DNA of 64,000 nt, from assembly GCA_026315105.1 (NCBI GenBank), contig CM048751.1, positions 333,280,649 to 333,344,648 of the forward strand, written 5' to 3'. The position numbers and the translations under genes are program-made. Under the pieces are notes generated by a model. That model saw only the letters and a list, made by a program, of their open reading frames with translations. It ran no database searches and was not told the DNA's origin. The DNA comes from Locusta migratoria. Taxonomy: Eukaryota; Arthropoda; Insecta; Orthoptera; Acrididae. Within the stretch, counting starts at the first letter, position 1. Each line of letters opens with the position of its first letter. This document shows positions 56,440 through 64,000 of the stretch, piece after piece.

Positions 56440-57545
56440 GCATCTGCTTCTACATGGGATACTCTGCAAATCACATTTAAGTGCCTGGCAGAGGGATCAT
56501 CGAACCACCTTTTTACTATTTATCTCCCATTCCATTCTCGAATAGCGCGCGGGACGAAAGAACACCTGAATCTCCCCGTTCAAGATCTGATTTCTTGTAT
56601 TTTATTCTGATGATCGTTTCTACTTATGTAAGTGCGAGTCAACAATATATTTTTGCATTCGAAGGAGAATGTTGGCGATTGGAGCTTCGAAAGTAGCCCA
56701 CGCCGCAGCAATAAGCGCCGTTGTTGTAATGATTCCCATCCCAGATCCTGTATCATTTCCGTAACGCTGTCTCTCCTGTATCGTGACAATACGAAAGGAA
56801 CTGCCCTTCTTTGGACTCTTTCGATGTCCTCCGTCAAGCCCACCTGATAAGGATCCCACACTGGGCAACAGTACTCCAAAAATGGACGGACAAGCGTAGT
56901 GTATGCAGTTTCTTTTGTAGTTCTGTTGCATCTTTTAAGGGTTCTGCCAATTTAAGTCTGAAGTAATAGTAATTCCTACGTATTTGGTGGAGTTTACCGG
57001 CTTCACTTTTGATTGATTTATCTTGTAAACAAAGTTTAACGGATTCCTGTTCGTACTCATGTGGACGGCTTCACAGTTCTCATTATTTAGAGTCAATTGC
57101 CAATTTTTACACCATACTGATATCTTATTCAGATTGTTCTGCAGTCGGTTTTGATCTTCAGATGATTTTACTAGACGGTAAATGACGGTGTCATCTGCAA
57201 ACAACCTAAGAGATACTTCGATTTTCCCCTAAATCGTTTATGTAAATAAGGAACAGCAGAGGACCAATAACACTTCCCTGTGGAACGCCCGATATCACCT
57301 CTGTTTTAGTCAATGCCTTACCATCGATTACTACGAACTGCGTCCTCTCTGACAGGAAATCCCCTATCCAATTGCAAATTTGAAGCCATAAACCATAACC
57401 ACGCAATTTGATTAAAAATTGTACGATGGCAAAAGCCTTCTGGAAATAAAGAAATATGGAATATATTTGAGAACCCTCGTTGATAGCACCCATCACTTCG
57501 TGTGAATAAAGAGCTAGTTGTGTTTCGCATGAAAGATATTTTCTA
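56440..57545 (-). pseudogene. CR1-like LINE 3' fragment, diverged
   Basis: Minus strand from the hexamer end at 56440 through 3' UTR, C-terminal region ('GLTEDIERVQRRAVPFVLSR'), 'NWQLTLNNENCEAVHM', catalytic 'MFADDTVIYRL', 'GVPQGSVIGPLLF' and 'DFLSERTQFVVIDGKA' to about 57545. Frame breaks near 56940 and 57205 and a small deletion at 56945 kill it. Confidence 0.85.
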
Positions 57546-57934
57546 AATTCGTGTTGAACTCGGGTCCACATCTGGTGCGTTGTGTAGCGGTGGCAGAGGC
57601 GATTTTGGAGGTTCCGTATCCGGTGCCGATGCCAGGGGACGTATTTTGTACTTTTTCGGTGCGCCAAATTTCTGGTCCGTGATAGAGCGCACCGAGGTGT
57701 CTAGTTATCGATGCAATGCCCTCATTTAATTTTGTGAGCCTTTCGGTAGCGATTCGGGCCGTCTCCGAACACACCGAGGCTCACAGTAGCCGTGTTACCA
57801 GATCTGCTCGCATTAGCCAATCAGAAATGTGTGTCTGCTTCACCGCGCATGCGCACTGCTGGTAAGTTGGGGACACGGCGGCGGCGGCAGATCGTCGGAA
57901 TGTAAAAAATTAAAGTTGTGTATTTTATAATATC
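57546..57934. other. unclassified stretch
   Basis: Minus-strand frame at 57514-57774 ('MCSETARIATERLTKLNEG') is not recognised; its C-terminal end is LINE. GC-richer than the surroundings, possibly another element. Confidence 0.35.
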
Positions 57935-58626
57935 TACATCTACACAGATACTCTGCAAATCACATTTAAGTGCCTGGCAGAGGTTTCATTAACCACTTTC
58001 ATAACTTTTCTCTACCGTTCCATTCTCTAATAGCGCGCGAGAAGAAAGAACACCCAAATCGTTCCGTTTTCGATCTGATTTCTTTTGTTTAATTGGGATG
58101 GTCAGGTCTCCCTAAGTAGGTGGGTGCTAGAAAAATATTTTCACATTCAGAACTAAAAGTCGGTGATTGAAACTTCGCAAATAGAACTCGCCGCAACCAA
58201 TAACGTCTTTCTTTTCATGATTTCCACCTCAAATCGTGCAACATTTCCGTGACGCTTTCCCACCTGTAACGTGATAAAACAAAACGAGCTGCCCTTCTCT
58301 GAACCTTCTCAACATCTTCCGTCAGTCCCACCTGGTGAGGGTCCCACGGTAGGCAACAGTACTCCAGGAGAGGACGCACAAGTGTGATGTAGGCAGTCTC
58401 TTTGGTAGAGCTGATACATCTTCAAAGCGTTCTGCCAATGAAACGTAACCTTTGGTTCGCCTTCCCCACAATATTTTCTGTGTGTTCTCTCCAATCCAAG
58501 TTGTTCATAATTGTAACCCCTAGATATTTAGTAGAATTTACGACCTTAAGGTTTGATTTATCGCGTAATTGAAGTTCAGAGGATTTCTTTTAGTGGTCAT
58601 GTGTATTACTTCACACTTTTCTTTAT
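57935..58626 (-). pseudogene. CR1-like LINE 3' end, 5' truncated
   Basis: 3' hexamers and 3' UTR, then the C-terminal part, nearly identical in wording to the 2.8-kb copy, ending abruptly at CACTTTTCTTTATTTA. Small frameshifts. A typical 5'-truncated insertion. Confidence 0.85.
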
Positions 58627-59220
58627 TTATACTATGGCTAAAAACACGACAGACTGCTAGGAGAACTAATAGTGACACCCTTTTTTTCAATTTAATTAAT
58701 AAATTTTGTCACTTAAAAAGAGAATATTTAATCCTTTAATAAAAGTTGTTTATTCGCGCTACTTTATGTTTATTACACCATATCTCATAAACTAAGCGTC
58801 GCATGGCAAAATATTTTTGTAATTGTCTTCAGTGCTATAGGGCCTATGTAGTCGACGTCTACAAACATTGCGGCCAATATATTTGAGTGATAGTGAAGTA
58901 ATAAATTAAAATCTCACGTCTGGCGCAGAACGTTTACCAAACCAACGTCTAAAATGCAGTAAGAGACTAACTTTTTCCCTTTACATTTTTTTGTTTGGGC
59001 GTAGGCGAGAAAAAGATTCGGAAAGGTTTGAACTTAATTTTGCCGTTTGTTGGAAGGCGTTAGGTGCTACTGTTCGTCCTAGACGAGAGCAGTGTTGCGC
59101 GGTTCATTGGCGACGATGCGGAAAGGAACTTTTACATTCACTCATAATCATTTTCATTATCTTTTGTCGTTAACTGAAGAGAACCTGAAAAGTTAGGTTT
59201 GATTCCATCTTGAATCCAAA
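58627..59220. other. unannotated stretch
   Basis: No recognised content. Confidence 0.4.
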
Positions 59221-59383
59221 TACGAAGCGCGTCCAGAAAGTAAGTTCCGTTTCAATTTATCTCCGCTGCAGCGCTGCGATTGCAGTTCTGCACATGCGCT
59301 GTAGACGATGTGCATCAAGGAGAAGAACGTGCGCCATTTGGAGATCACTGTCAGTTACGTACGCTTTGTTGTGCTTGTTTGAA

Positions 59384-60452
59384 ATGTCGGCGTCGATTGA
59401 AAATCCCGCCGCCTGTGAAATCTGGTCGGTAATTCGGTTTCTGAATGCGAGGAAAGTGAAACAAAGTGAAATTTATCGGCAAATTTTCAATGTTTACGGA
59501 CAAAATGCGATGAGTGATTTGATGGTGAGAAGATGGGTCCGACAGTTCAATGGCGGGCGTAGTCATGTGCACGATGAAGAACGAAGTGGGCGTCCACCTT
59601 TGGTTAGAGAAGAACTGGTTCACGCGATTGATGACATGATCCTGGAAAACCGTAGGTGTACAATTTGTGCTCTCGCTATGGACACCCCCAAATTTCATGA
59701 TCACTGATGCATGAAATTGTTACCAAACAACTGAAATTCCGTAAACTTTGCTCACGTTGAGTACCAAAGATTCTCACTGAGCAACACAAAACACAACGGA
59801 TGGGTAGTGCACTTGACTTTTTGACCCGTTATGCTGAAAGCGGAGAAGAATTTCTGAGACGGATAGTCACATGAGATGAAACGTGGATTTCTTACGACAC
59901 CCCTGAGAGTAAGCGGCAATCAATGGAATGGAGGCACACTTCATCCCCACCAAAGGTAAGCCGAAGCAAATCATGACACCTCGGAAAATGATATGCACAG
60001 TGTTCTGGGACTGAAAAGGCATCCTACTCATTGACTTCTTACCGCGTGGTAAAACAATCAAAGCAGATGCTTATTGCGAGACACTTCGGAATTTGCGCCG
60101 TGCAATTCAAAATAAGCGCCGTAGACTGCTGTCAAAAGCTGTTGTTTTGCTTCACGACAACGCACGACCACACACTGCAAATGTGACGAAAAGCCTCCTA
60201 CAGGGATTTGGCTGGGACGTGTTTGACCATCCTCCGTACAGCCCTGACCTCGCTCCTAGCGACATTCATCTGTTCTTACATCTCAAATCTTTCCTTGGCG
60301 GTCATCACTTCAGCAATGACGACGAGCTGAAAGAAACTGTTTCCAACTGGTTGAAGACACAGGCGGCAGATTTCTATGAAGAAGGTATACAAAACCTGGT
60401 GCCACGCTGTGATAAATGCTTGCAAAATTTCGATAGTTATGGGGATAAGTAG
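59384..60452 (+). pseudogene. mariner transposase, broken
   Basis: ATG at 59384. N-terminal helix-turn-helix domain ('KQSEIYRQIFNVYGQNAMSD', 'DEERSGRPPLVREELVHAID'), first catalytic block 'DETWISYDTPESK', second 'KAVVLLHDNARPHTANVT', third 'PPYSPDLAPSDIHLF'. I count 34 residues between the last two aspartates (D34D, mariner). It is disrupted by a stop at about 59704, TGA stops near 59758 and 59872, a frameshift near 59960 and TGA near 60013. It would cut and reinsert the element at TA. Confidence 0.88.
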
Positions 60453-60532
60453 TTTAAGAGTTTAATATTTTGTGCAATAAAAATTTCTTCTGTATCTGTG
60501 TACAATTTCATTTTATTACCAAGCGGAACTTA

Positions 60533-60624
60533 ATCAAAATATCCACGGGTGTACTGCCGGTCTATAGTGTCCAACGGGCCCGTTGGACACTATAGATCGG
60601 CAGTACACCCGTGGATATTTTGAT
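60533..60624. repeat. 92-bp near-perfect palindrome
   Basis: Arms of 46 bp around GGGCCC (60576-60581) with one mismatch. Contains CCACGGGTGTACTGCCG and its reverse. It lies between the transposase and the 3' inverted repeat of the mariner. Confidence 0.92.
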
Positions 60625-60689
60625 CATCAAATACGCCGGGAGAAACTGAAGAATCACAAACGGAACTTACTTTCTGGACGCGCCTCGTA

Positions 60690-61170
60690 TTTCTTCACTT
60701 GGTCGCTGTGTGACTCATCAGTCCTTAAAATATAGTTTGAAACGTACAAAAATTTTCAGTCTTCATACTGAGATTATGTAATCGTCAACCCGAAGACTGA
60801 AAACGTTTCTTTGTTTCAAATTGCGTTTCAAGCATTGAGAATAGTCACACATGAATCATTTGTAACAAGACTAAAAAAGTAAATGAATAAAAATAAAAGT
60901 CTATGTTGTTTGTTTCAATCATAGCAATTTCATCTTTCGTTTAATAATGAGAGTGAACCTCCGATATCGAAGCTAAGGAATATTGCAGATCTTGCTTCTC
61001 TTCAAGGAATAGAAAACTGTTTCAAAAAAGATGACGGAAAAAAAACTTTATTCCCGGCAGGGGTGTAATCTGTAACAGATTGAAGCGGGACAGAATGATT
61101 CTGTCGTGTTTCAGGGCTTTCGCAAATGAGATAGCCGCAGCATCTTATGTTTCAAACTAAAGCAAATCAA
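60690..61170. other. unannotated stretch
   Basis: A small inverted pair TTTTCAGTCTTC / GAAGACTGAAAA lies at about 60752-60808. Otherwise nothing recognised. Confidence 0.4.
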
Positions 61171-61257
61171 TATGAATAAATAATCCCTGAGACGGATTTT
61201 CGTCTCAAATATGTCAAAGACATTATTGATAGATGTGAAGCATTGAATTAAAATTTG

Positions 61258-61330
61258 TGGTGCGGCCGGGAATCGAACCCGGACCTCCATGCTTACTAGG
61301 CAGACGTCTTAACCGTTAGACTACCACACC
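61258..61330 (-). tRNA. tRNA-Thr(AGT)-like sequence, array copy 1
   Basis: 73 nt fold into a tRNA: acceptor GGTGTGG/CCGCACC with one U-G pair, D arm GTC/GAC with box A TAGTCTAACGG, anticodon loop CTAGTAA (AGT), T arm CCGGG/CCCGG with box B GGTTCGATTCC. The anticodon stem TCTGC/GCATG has one mismatch. It may be a true gene, but its presence in a repeat unit and relation to a SINE make a pseudogene likelier. Confidence 0.45.
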
Positions 61331-61601
61331 ACTAACGATTAAGGCGCCTTGGAATAGTCTATGTACGATTTCCCTCCACAACACAAACTTTAATTCAGCT
61401 TCTTTGTTCCAAAGATAATTGCCACTACTGCCAAGGCTCTCCATGCAGCGGAATAGCACCTCAGCAATGGACATGGTGGAACAATCCTGTTATGGTGATA
61501 TAAATATCAATTAATATGAATAAATAATCCCTGAGACGGATTTTCATCTCAAATATGTCAAAGACATTATTGATAGATGTGAAGCATTGAATTAAAATTT
61601 G

Positions 61602-61674
61602 TGGTGCGGCCGGGAATCGAACCCGGACCTCCATGCTTACTAGGCAGACGTCTTAACCGTTAGACTACCACACC
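61602..61674 (-). tRNA. tRNA-Thr(AGT)-like sequence, array copy 2
   Basis: Identical in the tRNA-like part to copy 1, 344 bp away. Confidence 0.45.
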
Positions 61675-62002
61675 ACTAACGATTAAGGCGCCTTGGAATA
61701 GTCTATGTACGATTTCCCTCCACAACACAAACTTTAATTCAGCTTCTTTGTTCCAAAGATAATTGCCACTACTGCCAAGGCTCTCCATGCAGCGGAATAG
61801 CACCTCAGCAATGGACATGGTGGAACAATCCTGTTATGGTGATATAAATATCAATTAATATGAATAAATAATCCCTGAGACGGATTTTCGTCTCAAATAT
61901 GTCAAAGACATTATTGATAGATGTGAAGCATTGAATTAAATTTTGTGGTGCGGCCGGGAATCGAACCCGGACCTCCATGCTTACTAGGCAGACGTCTTAA
62001 CC

Positions 62003-62003
<1 letters not shown>

Positions 62004-62056
<53 letters not shown>

Positions 62057-62324
62057 CTATGTGTAGTTCTGTTCGTTGCGGACGTTGATCGAGTTTGTTC
62101 GTTTTTGTTCGATTTGTTCTTGGCTCAGCTTTTTTATTACAGAGGCCGTTCATCCCTCTGACCGGGCGCGCTGAGCCACGGCGCCCGGCTATGGGTAGTT
62201 CTTGTCCTTGCGGACGCTGATCCTGTTTGTTCGTTTTGGTTCTTCGTGTTCTTTGGCTCAGCTTTTTTATTACAGAGAGCGTTTAGCCCTCTGACCGGGC
62301 GCGCTGAGCCACGGCGCCCGGCCT
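62004..62324 (-). mobile_element. dimeric SINE with T/A homopolymer tail
   Basis: Minus strand: two tandem copies (62190-62324 and 62054-62189), each starting GCCGGGCGCCGTGGCTCAGC and containing CTGTAATAAAAAAGCTGAGC, followed by an A tail (T run 62004-62053 on plus). The first copy is about 85-90% like the second. TGGCTCAGCG could be a box A; no clear box B. It interrupts the third 344-bp unit. Confidence 0.75.
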
Positions 62325-62671
62325 GATATATATCCATATAACTCACATATAGTATTTTTAGTGCATTACACGAATTCTTTCTAGGCGTAAAAACTTTTTA
62401 AGGTTACACCATATTCAACTCTTTTCCCTACAACAATCTAAAAAACATTCTCTGGTCATAGTCTTCTTCGAAGGAACGTCATTTATTCTGTGCCTTCACA
62501 ATATCAGGTCGACCAGTGGAGTGGACGCTATCTTGCGTTGACCAGCAGCCAGACACTCGCCCAAGCGACGTATTTACATGAAACATTAGTCACAGCGTCT
62601 ACATACCAAATAGTGGAAAAATGTTTACCATATGATTCTTCTAAATAATTAATTTTTTATACTGATTTGCT
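62325..62671. other. unannotated stretch inside the array
   Basis: No recognised content; separates the SINE dimer from the second array block. Confidence 0.4.
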
Positions 62672-63065
62672 TTATTGATAGATGTGAAGCATTGAATTAA
62701 AATTTGTGGTGCGGCCGGGAATCGAACCCGGACCTCCATGCTTACTAGGCAGACGTCTTAACCGTTAGACTACCACACCACTAACGATTAAGGCGCCTTG
62801 GAATAGTCTATGTACGATTTCCCTCCACAACACAAACTTTAATTCAGCTTCTTTGTTCCAAAGATAATTGCCACTACTGCCAAGGCTCTCCATGCAGCGG
62901 AATAGCACCTCAGCAATGGACATGGTGGAACAATCCTGTTATGGTGATATAAATATCAATTAATATGAATAAATAATCCCTGAGACGGATTTTCGTCTCA
63001 AATATGTCAAAGACATTATTGATAGATGTGAAGCATTGAATTAAAATTTGTGGTGCGGCCGGGAA
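62672..63065 (-). repeat. 344-bp array, second block
   Basis: Resumes at unit offset 52 (TTATTGATAGATGTGAAGCA), completes that unit at 62963 and begins another at 62964, which breaks off at 63065 in the tRNA-like part. Confidence 0.9.
62707..62779 (-). tRNA. tRNA-Thr(AGT)-like sequence, array copy 4
   Basis: Same 73-nt sequence as copy 1. Array copy 3 is cut by the SINE dimer and copy 5 by the inversion junction. Confidence 0.45.
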
Positions 63066-63168
63066 CAAAGAAGCTGAATTAAAGTTTGTGTTGTGGAGGG
63101 AAATCGTACATAGACTATTCCGAGGCGCCTTAAGCGTTAGTGGTGTGGTAGTCTAACGGTTAAGACGT
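63066..63168 (+). repeat. inverted 103-bp piece of the 344-bp unit
   Basis: Reverse complement of about 61306-61408, including the 5' half of the tRNA-like part (GTGGTGTGGTAGTCTAACGG on plus at 63140). It ends where the LINE begins. Confidence 0.85.
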
Positions 63169-63308
63169 TGTCAGTGTTCGCCGGGCAGCCGTGCCGTGCG
63201 GACGTCTTGTTTACGTCCTCGCTATTTGGCAGCCGAGCGGAGTTACACGGTGAGTGCGCGCTTTTAGCGTTCATATTTACCTCCTAGAATGTGTTGCACA
63301 CGAGCATA
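63169..63308 (+). promoter_or_regulatory. LINE 5' UTR
   Basis: GC-richer leader (GTCAGTGTTCGCCGGGCAGC) between the tRNA-like half and the ATG of ORF1. LINE promoters are internal and usually lie here; no element identified. Confidence 0.55.
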
Positions 63309-64000
63309 ATGGATCGACCACAACGAAAAGACACGCTAAGACTGAGTTTCGACCCGAAATTTAGTAGACCAAAATCATTTGAAGTGGAATTGTTTGTTAG
63401 AGATGTTATGAAGATTACTATCGACGAACTGATAGGAATACACTTATCGATTGTCAGCAGTACAGTGTATTTAAAATTGATAAGCCCAGAAAAATGCAAG
63501 AAAATATTTGAATCCTGTGGAGGACGTTTACAATTTAAACATTCAGACGGCAATATTGGAGACGTTACGGTATCACGAGCTGGCATGGGTATTAAAACTG
63601 TACGTATCTTCGAACTGCCTTTCGAAATTTCTTCTGAAGCAATTAACGAACAACTCAGGGAATACGGCACAGTCATAAGTAACATCGCGGAACGATGGTC
63701 AGACTCTCACATCTTCCCGGTTTTAAATGGTGTCAGGCAAGTAAAAATAGATATGATGAAGCACATACCGTCTTACATTACAGTTTGTGGCTATAGAGCG
63801 ATCGTAATTTACGACGGGCAACCACGCACTTGCTCTGGATGTGGTTCGACAGAACACGTTCGCGCGCAGTGTTTACAACGGCGCGTGACGCAGATACCGA
63901 CCGGCGAGCAAGACAGACCTGGCGTCATGTCTGCGTTGCCTATTAGCTACGTAGCCGCCGCGCGAGGAAACATTGCCCCACAACAAAACCTAGACGCAGC
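63309..64000 (+). CDS. LINE ORF1 (Gag-like, CCHC knuckle), runs off the window
   Basis: ATG at 63309, open for 230 codons to the window end with no stop. The middle resembles a Gag-like RNA-binding fold ('TVRIFELPFEISSEAINEQL', 'REYGTVISNIAERW', 'VCGYRAIVIYDGQ') followed by a zinc knuckle 'CSGCGSTEHVRAQC' (C-X2-C-X4-H-X4-C). This layout is that of ORF1 of insect LINEs, where the protein coats the RNA. It is not the esterase ORF1 of the CR1-like family. With a 5' UTR present and no damage it could belong to a full-length, possibly active element. Confidence 0.8.
   Translation, partial: MDRPQRKDTLRLSFDPKFSRPKSFEVELFVRDVMKITIDELIGIHLSIVSSTVYLKLISPEKCKKIFESCGGRLQFKHSDGNIGDVTVSRAGMGIKTVRIFELPFEISSEAINEQLREYGTVISNIAERWSDSHIFPVLNGVRQVKIDMMKHIPSYITVCGYRAIVIYDGQPRTCSGCGSTEHVRAQCLQRRVTQIPTGEQDRPGVMSALPISYVAAARGNIAPQQNLDA

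Larger units (their letters stand above)
59223..60687 (+). mobile_element. mariner transposon, both ends present
   Basis: 30-bp terminal inverted repeats CGAAGCGCGTCCAGAAAGTA... (59223-59252) and its inverse (60658-60687) differ at one base; TA lies outside each end (59221-59222, 60688-60689). Contains one transposase and, near the 3' end, a 92-bp palindrome. At 1,465 bp it is longer than the usual 1.3 kb, partly due to the palindrome. Confidence 0.92.
61171..62003 (-). repeat. tandem array of 344-bp units, first block (2.4 units)
   Basis: TATGAATAAATAATCCCTGA starts at 61171, 61515 and 61859, exactly 344 bp apart; units are almost identical. Each unit holds a tRNA-Thr-like segment and a non-tRNA part (AATTGCCACTACTGCCAAGG). 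The third unit breaks off inside its tRNA-like part at a T homopolymer. Confidence 0.92.

Noticed and set aside
61171..63065. CRISPR-like repeat array
   Set aside because: Units are 344 bp with no short repeat/spacer pattern, in eukaryotic-type DNA; it is a tandem repeat.

Overview
The window looks like repeat-dominated nuclear DNA of an arthropod with a large genome. The mix of tRNA-derived SINEs, CR1-like LINEs, Penelope-like elements, Ty3/Gypsy elements and Tc1/mariner/hAT transposons best fits an orthopteran insect such as a locust or grasshopper. This is inference from repeat types; I could not search a database. I recognise no host gene. Almost every coding-like stretch is a mobile element or its remains, and most unannotated stretches are AT-rich sequence without recognisable content.

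Layout. 0-9.9 kb: a mariner fragment cut by the window edge, tRNA-derived SINEs, one near-complete CR1-like LINE on the minus strand (ORF1 esterase-like, ORF2 endonuclease plus reverse transcriptase), two decayed LINE fragments and a Tc1 remnant. 9.9-13.7 kb: two decayed Penelope-like elements, each flanked by inverted terminal segments. 14-16 kb: SINE and mariner debris. 15.96-24.18 kb: a Gypsy element (minus strand) with 470-bp LTRs and a GGGAG target duplication, split by a plus-strand LINE that has its own 10-bp target duplication. 24.5-34 kb: Penelope, CR1, DD41D-type and mariner fragments, a SINE holding a small hAT-like element, and a three-level nest of LINE in LINE with SINEs. 34-44 kb: several inverted-repeat or wholly palindromic elements, a hAT element and another LINE fragment. 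44.34-55.29 kb: a second Gypsy element (plus strand) with about 1.58-kb LTRs, ATATT duplications, a textbook -1 frameshift signal between gag and pol, and two retropepsin-like domains in tandem. 56.4-60.7 kb: CR1 fragments and a complete but dead mariner with TA duplications. 61.2-63.2 kb: a tandem array of 344-bp units, each carrying a tRNA-Thr(AGT)-like sequence, interrupted by a SINE dimer. 63.2-64 kb: the intact 5' end of another LINE (ORF1 with a CCHC knuckle), cut by the window end.

How the parts relate. The same families recur and insert into each other. One CR1-like family supplies about ten segments, all sharing a 3' end with TCTACA-type hexamers. One SINE family (here SINE-A) supplies at least eleven copies, several with clear 10-16 bp target duplications. 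Most useful to follow up are the frameshift heptamer at the CR1 ORF1/ORF2 overlap, the frameshift signal and double protease of the second Gypsy, the palindromic elements with hammerhead-like ends, and the tRNA-bearing 344-bp array.
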